A stretch of DNA of 37,259 nucleotides, from positions 1 through 37,259 of the forward strand of contig CACXJE010000011.1 in assembly GCA_902767915.1 (NCBI GenBank). The letters are read 5' to 3'. Shown here piece after piece: positions 1-7,939 of the stretch. The stretch's first letter is position 1. Every line of letters starts with the position of its first letter. This DNA comes from Oscillospiraceae bacterium. GTDB taxonomy: Bacteria > Bacillota > Clostridia > Oscillospirales > Oscillospiraceae. The translations under genes and the position numbers were made by a program. A model generated the notes under the pieces. It had not been told where the DNA came from. It was given only the letters and a program-made list of their open reading frames with translations, and did no database searches.

Positions 1-1
1 G

Positions 2-754
2 GACATCATGTCCCACTACACCAACGACATCGACACCCTGCGGCAGCTGATCAGCCAGAGCCTGCCCCGGATTTTGCAGTCCGGCGTGATGCTGGTGGGT
101 TTGCTTGGCATCATGCTCTGGTTCTCCATGGATCTGATGGCTGTGGTTCTCATCGGTGTCTTCGGCATGACCTTCGCCGTCAAGCACATCGGCGGCAAGT
201 CCGCCTCCAACTTCATCCGCCAGCAGAAGGCCATCGGCAGGCTGGAGGGCTTCGTGGAGGAGCAGATGAACGGCCAGAAGGTGGTCAAGGTCTTCTGCCA
301 CGAGGCCGCCAGCGAACGGGACTTTGACCGGGTCAACGGCGAGCTCTGCGAGGCCGCCACCAAGGCCACCCGCTTCGCCAACATCCTGGGCCCGGTGATG
401 AACAACATCGGCAACATGCTCTACGTGATCATCGCCATTGCCGGGGCCGCCTTCATCACCCTGAAGATCCCCAACGCCTCTCTGAACGGTCTGCTCCGGG
501 GCAGCTTCGGCTCCGTGCTGGAGCTCTCCGTGGTCATCGCCTTTCTGAACATCGCCAAGCAGTTCACGGGCCAGGTCAACGGCATCGCCCAGCAGTTCAA
601 CTCCATCGTCATGGCCCTGGCCGGCGCGGACCGGATCTTCCGGCGAGGCCGACGAGGGCTACGTGACCCTGGTGAACGCCGAGGAGCTGCCCGACGGGAC
701 CCTCCGGGAGGCGGACCACCGCACCGGCGTCTGGGCCTGGCGGCATCCCCATAA
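2..754 (+). CDS. ABC exporter half-transporter, membrane-domain part (5' truncated, frameshifted)
   Basis: The reading frame enters from outside the window (Asp-Ile precede the first ATG at 8), so the N-terminus is missing. The visible part is the second half of a type I exporter transmembrane domain, with the MSHYTNDIDTLRQL segment, the GKSASNFIRQQ and VKVFCHE coupling region, and hydrophobic stretches around residues 25-55, 130-155 and 170-185. Homology-like sequence runs to about base 640 (ADRIF). After that the frame reads Arg/Gly-rich nonsense and stops at 754, while the proper continuation lies in another frame (next entry). With the next entry this should be one half-transporter fusing membrane and ATPase domains, normally one of a heterodimeric multidrug/lipid exporter pair. 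The family call is firm. Whether the break is biological or a sequencing error cannot be told here. Confidence 0.8.
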   Translation, partial: DIMSHYTNDIDTLRQLISQSLPRILQSGVMLVGLLGIMLWFSMDLMAVVLIGVFGMTFAVKHIGGKSASNFIRQQKAIGRLEGFVEEQMNGQKVVKVFCHEAASERDFDRVNGELCEAATKATRFANILGPVMNNIGNMLYVIIAIAGAAFITLKIPNASLNGLLRGSFGSVLELSVVIAFLNIAKQFTGQVNGIAQQFNSIVMALAGADRIFRRGRRGLRDPGERRGAARRDPPGGGPPHRRLGLAASP

Positions 755-1517
755 GGCCGACGGCACCGTGACCTATGAGCGGCTCCGGGGCGACGTGCGG
801 CTGTTCGACGTGGACTTCTCCTACGTGGAGGGCAAGAAGGTGCTGGAGGACATCACCCTCTGGGCCGAGCCCGGCCAGAAGATCGCCTTCGTGGGCGCCA
901 CCGGCGCCGGCAAGACCACCATCACCAACCTGATCAACCGGTTCTACGACATTGAGGACGGCAAGATCCGCTACGACGGCATCAACATCACCAAGATCAA
1001 AAAGCCCGACCTGCGGCGGTCCCTGGGCGTGGTGCTCCAGGACGTGAACCTGTTCACCGGCACCGTGATGGACAACATCCGCTACGGCAAGCTGGACGCC
1101 ACCGACGAGGAATGCGTCAAGGCCGCCAAGCTGGCCAACGCCCACGACTTCATCACCCGTCTGCCCCAGGGCTACGACACCATGCTCACCGCCAACGGGG
1201 CCAACCTGTCCCAGGGCCAGCGGCAGCTGATCTCCATCGCCCGGGCGGCGGTGGCGGATCCCCCGGTCATGATCCTGGACGAGGCCACCTCCTCCATCGA
1301 CACCCGTACCGAGGCGCTGGTGCAGAAGGGCATGGACGCGCTGATGCACGGCAGGACCGTCTTCGTCATTGCCCACCGGCTCTCCACCGTCCGGAACTCC
1401 GACGCCATCATGGTGCTGGACCACGGCAGGATCATCGAGCGGGGCAGCCACGAGGATCTGATCGCCCAGAAGGGCACCTACTACAAGCTCTACACCGGCG
1501 CCTTCGAGCTGGAGTAG
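663..1517 (+). CDS. ABC exporter half-transporter, ATP-binding part (second half of frameshifted gene)
   Basis: This is a complete nucleotide-binding domain: Walker A GATGAGKTT at about residues 77-85, Q-loop VVLQD, signature LSQGQRQ, Walker B VMILDEATSS with the catalytic Glu, D-loop and the switch histidine in VIAHRLST. It ends YTGAFELE, usual for this exporter group. No ribosome binding site precedes 663. The in-frame codons just upstream read EADEGYVTLVNAEE, the inter-domain linker expected to follow the membrane domain. This is therefore the 3' half of the gene starting before the window, not an independent gene. The linker expected between RIF and EADEGY (something like LLDEEP) is missing at about 640-647, so the event looks like a short deletion that also shifts the frame. 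Confidence 0.8.
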   Translation: MTLVNAEELPDGTLREADHRTGVWAWRHPHKADGTVTYERLRGDVRLFDVDFSYVEGKKVLEDITLWAEPGQKIAFVGATGAGKTTITNLINRFYDIEDGKIRYDGINITKIKKPDLRRSLGVVLQDVNLFTGTVMDNIRYGKLDATDEECVKAAKLANAHDFITRLPQGYDTMLTANGANLSQGQRQLISIARAAVADPPVMILDEATSSIDTRTEALVQKGMDALMHGRTVFVIAHRLSTVRNSDAIMVLDHGRIIERGSHEDLIAQKGTYYKLYTGAFELE

Positions 1518-1553
1518 CGCCGAGGCCGTATTGTTCGGAGGACTGCAAGCCGG

Positions 1554-1580
1554 GATTTGTCGAGCTCCGCTCGACAAATC
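1554..1580. repeat. 12-bp hairpin with TCC loop
   Basis: Arms 1554-1565 (GATTTGTCGAGC) and 1569-1580 are perfectly complementary around a TCC loop, 36 nt after the exporter stop codon. No T-tract follows on the plus strand, so it is not a standard intrinsic terminator. It directly abuts the heptamer/palindrome repeat beginning at 1577 and shares that family's 12-bp stem and three-base loop. Confidence 0.6.
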
Positions 1581-1672
1581 AATGAAAATATGAAACTATG
1601 AAAAAATGAAAAAATTATGGTATTTTCCATATCTCCGATATGGAAAATGAACCCCGATCTGCAAAACACAAT
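1577..1672 (+). repeat. Heptamer-flanked palindrome element, copy E1 (partial)
   Basis: A run of AATGAAA-like units (7-8 bp) leads into a 12-bp stem hairpin at 1622-1648 (ATTTTCCATATC, loop TCC, perfect complement), followed by a CCCGATCTG stretch. The hairpin and the preceding GT are identical to copy E2 at 11138-11279, which lies in the opposite orientation. The right-hand heptamer array is absent, so this looks like a left half. The 1518-1764 interval otherwise holds only the hairpin above and the promoter below. Confidence 0.65.
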
Positions 1673-1701
1673 CATCCCTTGTCTTCCCGGAACCTTTTTT
1701 T

Positions 1702-1731
1702 CTGACAATCGTCTGTACTATCGGTTACAAT
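1702..1731 (+). promoter_or_regulatory. Predicted SigA-type promoter of the first lipoprotein
   Basis: A CTGACA -35-like hexamer (1702-1707) and a TACAAT -10 hexamer (1726-1731) are separated by 18 bp. They lie 33 bp upstream of the start codon at 1765. The match is weaker than at the two paralogous lipoproteins. Confidence 0.5.
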
Positions 1732-1764
1732 CATACAAAATAATATACAGAAAGGAAATGACAG

Positions 1765-2592
1765 ATGAAACACTTTGCAAAACTGATCGCCCTGGTGCTT
1801 GCCCTGGTATTCGTGTTGTCTTTGGCCGCCTGCAAAAAGGCCGAGGAAGTCAAAGCCCCCGCTGCCGTTCCCGCAACCGCCGCTCCCGAAGCGGAAACAC
1901 CCGAAACCCAGGCCCCCGAGACCGAGGCCCTCACCGAACCCGCGGACACCGAGCCCCCGGTAACCGAAGCCCCCGCGCCCGAGACCCAGGCCCCGGAGCC
2001 CGTCAACGGCAGCGGTCTTCCCGCGCAGACCGATCCCGCGCTGATCGGCCTCTGGCAGGGCAGCGTCCCCCTGGACCTGATGATGAACGACGACAACGCC
2101 AGCGAATCCACCCTGGCCTTCCTGTCCCTGGTGCCCGACGCGGACATGAAGATGAATTTCGAGTTCAAGCAGAACGGCGAGCTCGCCTTCTCCCTGGACG
2201 CGGACTCCATCCACAGTCTGTTTGAAACCATGTTTGAAAATCTGCCCGCCATCCTGCCCAGCCTTTACGGCCTTACCGAGGAGGAATTCGCCCAGATGCT
2301 GGAGGCCCAGGGCATGACCATGGACGACCTGATCGAGCTCATGCGCCAGCAGATCAATTATGAGGATCTGGCCTCCGAGCTCACCGAGGCCTCTGCCACC
2401 GGCTGCTACACGGTCTCCGGCGACCGGATCTATGTGGACAATTCCCCTGAGGCGCTTTCCGACCAGTCCAACTACATGGTCTACCGGGTCGACGGCAGCA
2501 CCCTGACGCTGTTGGAGCTTGTGGGCGATAACAACGACAGCGTTTCCGAATTGGAAGCCCTGCTCCCCTGGAAGCTCACAAAAATGGACTGA
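1765..2592 (+). CDS. Secreted lipoprotein, paralogue 1
   Basis: 275 aa. The N-terminus is a lipoprotein signal peptide: a short basic n-region, a hydrophobic core, and the lipobox LAAC with the lipidated Cys at about residue 22, so the mature protein should be anchored outside the cytoplasmic membrane. A low-complexity Pro/Glu/Thr/Ala linker (residues about 25-90) spaces a folded C-terminal domain that starts near IGLWQGS and ends LLPWKLTKMD. The domain has the look of a small beta-rich, lipocalin-like fold with an acidic helical insert (EAQGMTMDDLIELM). GAAAGGA lies 8 nt upstream of the ATG. The C-terminal domain aligns along its length with the next gene, so the two are tandem duplicates. 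No substrate or partner can be named. Confidence 0.85.
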   Translation: MKHFAKLIALVLALVFVLSLAACKKAEEVKAPAAVPATAAPEAETPETQAPETEALTEPADTEPPVTEAPAPETQAPEPVNGSGLPAQTDPALIGLWQGSVPLDLMMNDDNASESTLAFLSLVPDADMKMNFEFKQNGELAFSLDADSIHSLFETMFENLPAILPSLYGLTEEEFAQMLEAQGMTMDDLIELMRQQINYEDLASELTEASATGCYTVSGDRIYVDNSPEALSDQSNYMVYRVDGSTLTLLELVGDNNDSVSELEALLPWKLTKMD

Positions 2593-2638
2593 CCCTTTGC
2601 TGCAAGCTGCGTCCCCCGGCTAAGGTCTGTTTTTCCTC

Positions 2639-2666
2639 TTGACAGACGCAAAAAAATCTGTATAAT
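2639..2666 (+). promoter_or_regulatory. Consensus SigA-type promoter of the second lipoprotein
   Basis: TTGACA (2639-2644) and TATAAT (2661-2666) are perfect hexamers separated by 16 bp. They lie 49 bp upstream of the proposed start at 2716. The same arrangement, with identical hexamers and spacing, precedes the third lipoprotein at 8744. Confidence 0.85.
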
Positions 2667-2715
2667 AACACTGATTCCGATAATCCGGAAATCTCACCTG
2701 AAAGGATGAATGATT

Positions 2716-3486
2716 TTGAAGAAATTTGCAAAGCTGATCGCTCTGATTCTGGCCCTGGTTCTGGTTCTGTCTCTGGCCGCCTGCAAGAAGAGCGGCGACG
2801 CCGAGACCCAGGCCTCCGCTCCCGCTGCTGACGAAGGCAAGCAGAGCACCGACGCCAATGCTGAGACCGATGCTCCCGCCACCGAGGCTCCCGCTGCTGA
2901 GGGTGACATCGTGGGCAAGTGGACCTGCGAGCTCTCCATCGAAGGCCTGATGCAGGCCAACGCCGGCAATACCGACGAGCAGTCCATGGAGATGGTCAAG
3001 ACCCTCTTCGGCGATGGCTCCATCATTGTGAATCTGGAGTTCAACGCCGACGGCACCACCGTCTTCTCCATGGATCAGGAATCCATCAAGGCTCTGATGA
3101 ACAACATGATCAACAACATCGACGCGATCATCCCCCAGATCGTGGAAGCTCAGGGCATGACCCAAGAGGACTTTGCCGCTGCTCTGGAGCAGCAGGGCAT
3201 GACCATGGATCAGTTCAAGGAGCAGCTTGCCGAGCAGTTTAAGGACGAGGACCTTCTCGGCGATCTGGACAACACCTCCACCACCGGCACCTATAAGCTG
3301 GAGGGCGACAAGCTGTTCATCACCGCCGAAGGCAAGGAAATCAACGATTCCCAGTACCTGGTGATCGACCTGACCGCCAACACCCTGGTCATCAAGGAAG
3401 TTGTCGGCATCGAGGATCTGGGCAACGACATGGATCTGGAAGGCATGGAGAAGATGCTTCCCTGGACCTTCAACAGAGTCGGCTGA
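2716..3486 (+). CDS. Secreted lipoprotein, paralogue 2 (probable TTG start)
   Basis: 256 aa from TTG at 2716. An ATG at 2710 is in frame but sits only 3 nt after AAAGGA, whereas TTG sits 9 nt after it. Starting at TTG gives the N-terminus KKFAKLIAL, matching the paralogue at 1765 (KHFAKLIAL), and the leader (CTGAAAGGATG followed by a TTGAA start region) is nearly the same as at 8744. Features are a lipoprotein signal peptide with LAAC lipobox at about residues 19-22, an Ala/Glu/Thr-rich linker to about residue 60, and a C-terminal domain from GKWTCELS to MLPWTFNRVG that is clearly paralogous to the upstream gene. The segment EAQGMTQEDF...EQQGMTMDQF is an internal short duplication. It is a single-gene transcription unit with its own promoter and terminator. 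Function unknown. Confidence 0.85.
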   Translation: MKKFAKLIALILALVLVLSLAACKKSGDAETQASAPAADEGKQSTDANAETDAPATEAPAAEGDIVGKWTCELSIEGLMQANAGNTDEQSMEMVKTLFGDGSIIVNLEFNADGTTVFSMDQESIKALMNNMINNIDAIIPQIVEAQGMTQEDFAAALEQQGMTMDQFKEQLAEQFKDEDLLGDLDNTSTTGTYKLEGDKLFITAEGKEINDSQYLVIDLTANTLVIKEVVGIEDLGNDMDLEGMEKMLPWTFNRVG

Positions 3487-3510
3487 TTTTCGAATCCCCA
3501 AAACACAAAG

Positions 3511-3546
3511 CGAACCCCCGGCTGCGCCGGGGGTTCGTTCTTTTTT
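3511..3546 (+). terminator. Rho-independent terminator
   Basis: A perfect 12-bp GC-rich stem (CGAACCCCCGGC at 3511-3522, loop TGC, complement at 3526-3537) is followed by TTCTTTTTTC. It lies 24 bp after the stop codon of the second lipoprotein. Confidence 0.95.
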
Positions 3547-3634
3547 CAAATTTCAAAGCGTCTGACGGAAGTTCCGCGTTAACACAATCTTAATTCCGGC
3601 CGGGCACTGCTTAACACCGTTTTTGCGTTCCCGG

Positions 3635-3643
3635 TGCTATGAT
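3635..3643 (+). promoter_or_regulatory. Predicted extended -10 promoter for ktrBA
   Basis: TGCTATGAT is an extended -10 element (TGn plus TATGAT). No good -35 hexamer is present, as expected for an extended -10 promoter. It lies 30 bp upstream of the ktrB start at 3674 and makes any start codon upstream of about 3650 unlikely. Confidence 0.5.
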
Positions 3644-3673
3644 AGGGCTGCAAACAGGACAGGAGGGATGGCA

Positions 3674-5008
3674 ATGGGCCGGCGATCTTTCAGAATAAAG
3701 CTGTCATCCTCCCGGATCATCCTTGCGGGCTTCCTTGGGACGATCCTGCTCGGCGCGCTGCTGCTGGCGCTGCCGCTGTCCTCCAGGGCCCGCCAATGGA
3801 CCTCCTTCCGGGATGCGCTTTTCACCTCCACCTCCGCGGTCTGCGTCACCGGTCTGGTGGTCCACGACACGGCCACCTATTGGTCCGTCTTCGGTCAGGC
3901 AGTCATCCTGCTTCTGATTCAGATCGGCGGCCTGGGGGTGATCTCCGTGGCGGCCTTCCTTGCCGGTCTGTCCGGAAGACGGATCTCTCTGCTGCAGCGA
4001 AGTATGCTCCAGGACACGATTTCCGCCCACCAGATCGGCGGCATCGTGCGCATGACCGGCTTCCTGTTTCGGACGGTATTTCTCGTGGAGCTGGCCGGCA
4101 CCCTCCTGCTGCTGCCCGCCTTCTGCCGAGCATACGGGCCGGCCGGGATCTGGATGGCAGTCTTTCACGCGGTTTCCGCTTTCTGCAACGCGGGCTTTGA
4201 CATCATGGGCAGCAAAACCGGCCCCTATTCCTCTCTCACAGCCTTTCGCGGCCACTGGGGGGTCGTGCTTCCCATCTGTCTTCTGATCCTGATCGGCGGG
4301 CTGGGCTTTCTGACCTGGGACGATATCGCCGTCCACAGGCACCGCCTGCGAAAATACCGGATGCAGAGCAAGGCCATCCTGCTGGCCACCCTCCTGCTCA
4401 CGGTGATTCCCGCCCTGCTGCTGTTTTTGCTTGACTTTTCAGGCTTTCCGCCGGGGGAACGGATCAGCCTGGCCCTGTTTCAGGCGGTGACGCCCCGGAC
4501 GGCAGGCTTCAACACTGCGGAGCTCACCGCCGTCAGCGGAGGCGGCAGGGGCCTCCTCATGGCTCTGATGCTGATCGGCGGCGCTCCGGGCTCTACAGCC
4601 GGCGGCATCAAGACCACGACCCTGATGGTTCTGCTGGCAAACGCCTCGGCGATCTTCCACCGGCGTAAAAATGCCCGGCTGTTCGGACGTCGGATCGAGG
4701 ACGCCACTGTGAAAACCGCCGCCGCCCTGCTGGTGCTGTATCTTTCCCTGATTCTTGCCGGGGCCTTTGTGATCGGCGCCGTCGAGGGGCTTCCCTTCAG
4801 CGCTTGTCTGTTCGAGACCTTCTCCGCCGCAGGAACCGTCGGTCTCAGCCTCGGCATCACCCCCTCTCTGGGGCTGCTCTCTCATTTGATTTTGATCGGA
4901 CTGATGTTCTTTGGACGGGTAGGCGGGTTGACGCTGATGTCCGCCGCCATCAACCAGAAGGACGCAGAGGTCGCACAGTGTCCCGTAGAAAAAATCAGCG
5001 TCGGATAA
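3674..5008 (+). CDS. ktrB: Potassium uptake protein KtrB/TrkH family (membrane pore subunit)
   Basis: 444 aa from ATG 3674, which has AGGAGGG 6 nt upstream; an ATG at 3668 directly abuts the Shine-Dalgarno and was rejected. Integral membrane protein with the four M-P-M repeats of the superfamily of K+ transporters. The four selectivity-filter loops are visible as TSAVCVTGL (about 52-61), SAFCNAGFD (about 167-176), VTPRTAGFNT (272-281) and SAAGTVGLS (384-392), each with its key Gly. The gating-loop motif GGAPGSTAGGIKTTT (about 302-316) is also conserved. It carries K+ (usually with Na+) into the cell, gated by the cytosolic RCK protein encoded 13 bp downstream. The length fits KtrB (about 450 aa) rather than the longer TrkH. 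Confidence 0.93.
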   Translation: MGRRSFRIKLSSSRIILAGFLGTILLGALLLALPLSSRARQWTSFRDALFTSTSAVCVTGLVVHDTATYWSVFGQAVILLLIQIGGLGVISVAAFLAGLSGRRISLLQRSMLQDTISAHQIGGIVRMTGFLFRTVFLVELAGTLLLLPAFCRAYGPAGIWMAVFHAVSAFCNAGFDIMGSKTGPYSSLTAFRGHWGVVLPICLLILIGGLGFLTWDDIAVHRHRLRKYRMQSKAILLATLLLTVIPALLLFLLDFSGFPPGERISLALFQAVTPRTAGFNTAELTAVSGGGRGLLMALMLIGGAPGSTAGGIKTTTLMVLLANASAIFHRRKNARLFGRRIEDATVKTAAALLVLYLSLILAGAFVIGAVEGLPFSACLFETFSAAGTVGLSLGITPSLGLLSHLILIGLMFFGRVGGLTLMSAAINQKDAEVAQCPVEKISVG

Positions 5009-5021
5009 CGGAGGTACGGTT

Positions 5022-5669
5022 ATGAAATCCATTTTACTGATCGGATTGGATCATTTCGGGTCTATGCTTGCCCGACAGCTCCATGACCGCGGGCACCAGA
5101 TCATGGCGGTCGACAAGGATGAGGAACGGGTCAACGCGATCCTTCCCCTGGTCACAGACGCCAAAATCGGCGACAGCAGGAGCCCCGCTTTTCTGAAATC
5201 CCTGGGCATCAACAACTACGACGTGTGCATCGTGGCCATCGGGAAGGATTTCCAAAGCTCCCTGGAGACCACCTCTCTGCTGAAGGAGCTGGGAGGCAGG
5301 CTCGTAGTCTCCCGTTCGGACCGGGACGTACAGGAGAAATTCCTGCTGCGAAACGGAGCGGATGAGGTCATAGACCCGGAAAAGCTGATCGCGGAATGGG
5401 CCGCCATTCGATACGCATCCAATCATATCCTCGACTATATCAAGCTGGACGAGGCCCACGGGATCTTTGAGGTCCCTGTGCCCTCCGCCTGGGCCGGAAA
5501 AACCATCGGCCAGATCGATATCCGCAAAAAATACGGGATCAATATCATGGCCGTGAAGGAGGATGGCAGAATGAACCTCACCGTCACCCCCGATACCGTC
5601 CTGACCAGTCAAAAAACCCTGCTGGTATTGGGGGAGCACCGGGCCATTCAAAAATGCTTCCGCATTTAG
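5022..5669 (+). CDS. ktrA: Potassium uptake regulatory protein KtrA/TrkA (RCK domains)
   Basis: 215 aa, the usual length for KtrA. An RCK_N Rossmann fold covers residues 1 to about 125 (beta-strand MKSILLIG, acidic VDKDEERV after strand 2, IGDSRSP loop) and an RCK_C domain about 130-213. In this family an octameric ring binds nucleotide and gates KtrB from the cytosolic side. The usual Gly-rich turn GxGxxG reads G8-L-D10-H-F-G13, so the middle glycine is Asp. That change could weaken or alter nucleotide binding and deserves modelling. GGAGG lies 7 nt upstream, partly inside the ktrB stop region, so the pair is tightly linked. Confidence 0.92.
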   Translation: MKSILLIGLDHFGSMLARQLHDRGHQIMAVDKDEERVNAILPLVTDAKIGDSRSPAFLKSLGINNYDVCIVAIGKDFQSSLETTSLLKELGGRLVVSRSDRDVQEKFLLRNGADEVIDPEKLIAEWAAIRYASNHILDYIKLDEAHGIFEVPVPSAWAGKTIGQIDIRKKYGINIMAVKEDGRMNLTVTPDTVLTSQKTLLVLGEHRAIQKCFRI

Positions 5670-5719
5670 CCGCGTTCGTTCCGCCCGCGCCCTGACGTTT
5701 TCCGAAGGAGGTGTTCGGT

Positions 5720-5902
5720 ATGCTTGTGGTCCTGCTGGTATCGGTTGTGATCGGAGAACTGCTGCTCTGCTATTTTGCGCTGGGTCGTTTCAGCCTGTTT
5801 CTGAAAAAGCACTACCGCAGCACCCGCCGCATCATCTTCAAAAAACAGGACCCCTGGATCCGGCAAGACGAGGAGCAGAAAAATAACCACGAAAACTGGT
5901 AG
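5720..5902 (+). CDS. Small single-pass membrane protein in the potassium cluster
   Basis: 60 aa from ATG 5720, with AAGGAGG 8 nt upstream; an in-frame GTG at 5711 overlaps that Shine-Dalgarno and was rejected. One transmembrane helix (about residues 1-20, LVVLLVSVVIGELLLCYFAL) is followed by a strongly basic segment (KKHYRSTRRIIFKK) and a polar tail ending ENW. By the positive-inside rule the tail should be cytosolic. It sits between ktrA and the KdpD-like kinase, 50 bp after ktrA. I do not recognise the family. By context it may be a small accessory or regulatory subunit of KtrAB or of the kinase. The strong ribosome binding site and the clean single helix argue that it is real. Confidence 0.72.
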   Translation: MLVVLLVSVVIGELLLCYFALGRFSLFLKKHYRSTRRIIFKKQDPWIRQDEEQKNNHENW

Positions 5903-5919
5903 AATTCTCAGGGGCACTG

Positions 5920-5928
5920 TGCTATAAT
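5920..5928 (+). promoter_or_regulatory. Predicted extended -10 promoter before kdpD-like gene
   Basis: TGCTATAAT, a perfect extended -10, lies 35 bp upstream of the kinase start. No convincing -35 is visible. It could give the kinase/regulator pair transcription separate from ktrBA. Confidence 0.55.
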
Positions 5929-5962
5929 CAATCATATTCATCTGAGAACAGGAGGCGGAGGC

Positions 5963-7939
5963 ATGCATCAAGCGACGAATACGCATGAACGGATCCTGGT
6001 CTGTGTTTCTCCCGCTCCGTCCAATCAAACTGTCATCGCGGCGGCTGTAAAGCTGGCAGAAGCCTTTCATGCCGCTCTGACCGCGATCTACATCAAGCCG
6101 ACGAGCTACGATTCCATGTCGGACAAGGACCGGGCCAGGCTGCAGAACAACATCCGCTTTGCCGAGCGGCACGGGGCTTCCGTCGCCACCATTGTGGGCA
6201 ACGACGTCCCGGCGCAGATCGCGGAATATGCCCACATCTCCGGGACAACCAAAATCGTTCTGGGACGCAGCGGAGCGCCGAAACGGTTTTTCTGGAACAA
6301 GCCCACGCTGACGGAGCAGGTGATCCTCAATGCGCCGGATATCGACGTTTATATCATTCCGGATTCCTCGGTGGATCTGAAGCATAAACGGCAGCGGGAC
6401 CACCTGGCGGATCGGATCCGTCCCACCTGGAAGGACACGCTGATCACCGTCCTGCTTTTGCTGGCGGCAATTCTGATCGGCCTGCTGTTTGACCGTGTGG
6501 GGTTTTCCGAGGCCAACATCATCACGGTATTCATCCTCAGCGTTCTGATCATCTCCGTCATGACGGTAAGTCCCCTGTACGGTATTCTGGGCTCTCTCGC
6601 CTGCGTGCTGCTGTTTAACTGGTTTTTTATCAAGCCCCGCTTCAGCTTCCACACCTATGAGCCGGAATACGCCGTGACCTTCGGAATTATGCTGATCGCT
6701 TCCCTGATCACCGGCACCCTGGCAAACAAGCTGAAGGAAAACGCCAGGCAGTCCGCCCGGGAGGCCTATCGGGTAAAGGTCCTGCTGGACACAAATCAGC
6801 TTTTGCAAAAGGCCGACAGCGCCCGGGCCGTCCTGCAGATCACGGCAGATCAAATCATCTCCCTGCTGGACTGCCCGGTGACGGTCTATCCCCTGTCCCC
6901 GGGCGGGAACATCGGGACCGGGCTCCGGTTTTATCCCCGGGATTCCGAGGCCCGGGATGAAGCGCCCGGCAAAAAGGAACTGGAAATCGCCGCCTGGGTC
7001 GCCGCCAACCGGCAATCCGCCGGTCGGCGGATGGAGAAGTACGGCTCCGACAGCGCCCAGTATCATCCCATCTGCATGGGGGAAAACTGCTACGGTGTGA
7101 TCTCCGTCCGTCTGGACGGCAAAGCGCCGGAGAGCTTTGTATACAGCATGACTCTGTCGATCCTGGGCCAGGCTGCCCTGGCTCTGGACAATCTGCGCAA
7201 CGCAGCGGAGAAGGAGGAAGCCACGCTGATCGCCCGCAACGAACAGCTTCGCTCCAACCTGCTTCGCTCCATCTCCCATGACATCCGGACGCCCCTGACC
7301 TCTATCTCCGGAAACGCCAGCAACCTGCTGGCCCGGGATCAGCAGCTGGACCCGCAAACCCGAAGGCAGATCTTTTCAGACATCTCCGATGACGCAGAAT
7401 GGCTGATCGGCCTTGTGGAGAATCTGCTCTCCATCTCCCGGATCGAAAACGGAAGGATGAAGCTGAGTCTTTCCACGGAGGTCATGAACGACGTGCTGAC
7501 CGAGGCGATCCGGCATGTGGACCGGAACGCCAAGGACCATTCTCTTTCCCTTCAGAACAGCGACGAGCCCCTGCTGGTCCGAATGGACGCCCGGCTCATC
7601 ATGCAGGTGCTGATCAATCTGATCAATAACGCCGTGAAATACACGCAGCCCGGGTCGGAGATCCGGGTCCGATGCGAAAAGCAGCAAAAGGCGGCCTGCG
7701 TCAGCGTCTGTGACAACGGCCCCGGCATTCCGGATGAGATGAAAGCCCATGTGTTCGAGTTGTTTTACACCGGCAGCGGCATGGTTTCAGACGGACGGCG
7801 GGGGCTGGGGCTGGGCCTTCCCCTCTGCAAATCCATCATTGAGGCCCATCACGGGGTGCTGACCCTGGCGGACAATCGACCCACAGGCTGCTGCTTCTCC
7901 TTTTGTCTGCCCTTAGAGGAGGTTGAAATCCATGAATAA
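5963..7939 (+). CDS. kdpD: Short KdpD-like sensor histidine kinase lacking the N-terminal KdpD domain
   Basis: 658 aa, against about 850-900 for full-length KdpD. It begins directly at the Usp-like domain (ERILVCVSPAPSNQTV, about residues 9-130). The usual first domain of about 210 aa with its P-loop is absent. Four transmembrane helices of the DUF4118 type follow (about 155-260), then a GAF-like region (about 270-420) and the kinase core. The H-box is SISHDIRTPLTSI with phosphoacceptor His439, the N-box INLINNAVKYT, and the ATP lid DNGPGIP...GLGLGL. The start has AGGAGGCGGAGG upstream. The 3' end overlaps kdpE by 8 nt. Classical KdpD senses K+ limitation and controls kdpFABC, but no kdp ATPase genes are here, so the likely target is ktrBA or a distant locus. 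Confidence 0.9.
   Translation: MHQATNTHERILVCVSPAPSNQTVIAAAVKLAEAFHAALTAIYIKPTSYDSMSDKDRARLQNNIRFAERHGASVATIVGNDVPAQIAEYAHISGTTKIVLGRSGAPKRFFWNKPTLTEQVILNAPDIDVYIIPDSSVDLKHKRQRDHLADRIRPTWKDTLITVLLLLAAILIGLLFDRVGFSEANIITVFILSVLIISVMTVSPLYGILGSLACVLLFNWFFIKPRFSFHTYEPEYAVTFGIMLIASLITGTLANKLKENARQSAREAYRVKVLLDTNQLLQKADSARAVLQITADQIISLLDCPVTVYPLSPGGNIGTGLRFYPRDSEARDEAPGKKELEIAAWVAANRQSAGRRMEKYGSDSAQYHPICMGENCYGVISVRLDGKAPESFVYSMTLSILGQAALALDNLRNAAEKEEATLIARNEQLRSNLLRSISHDIRTPLTSISGNASNLLARDQQLDPQTRRQIFSDISDDAEWLIGLVENLLSISRIENGRMKLSLSTEVMNDVLTEAIRHVDRNAKDHSLSLQNSDEPLLVRMDARLIMQVLINLINNAVKYTQPGSEIRVRCEKQQKAACVSVCDNGPGIPDEMKAHVFELFYTGSGMVSDGRRGLGLGLPLCKSIIEAHHGVLTLADNRPTGCCFSFCLPLEEVEIHE

Noticed and set aside
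1554-1580. Intrinsic terminator for the ABC exporter gene
   Set aside because: The stem is perfect but it is followed by AATGAAAATATG rather than a T-tract; it is better grouped with the adjoining repeat.
3623-3673. N-terminal extension of ktrB to 3623
   Set aside because: The extension covers the predicted -10 element and lacks a ribosome site, while ATG 3674 has AGGAGGG at ideal spacing.
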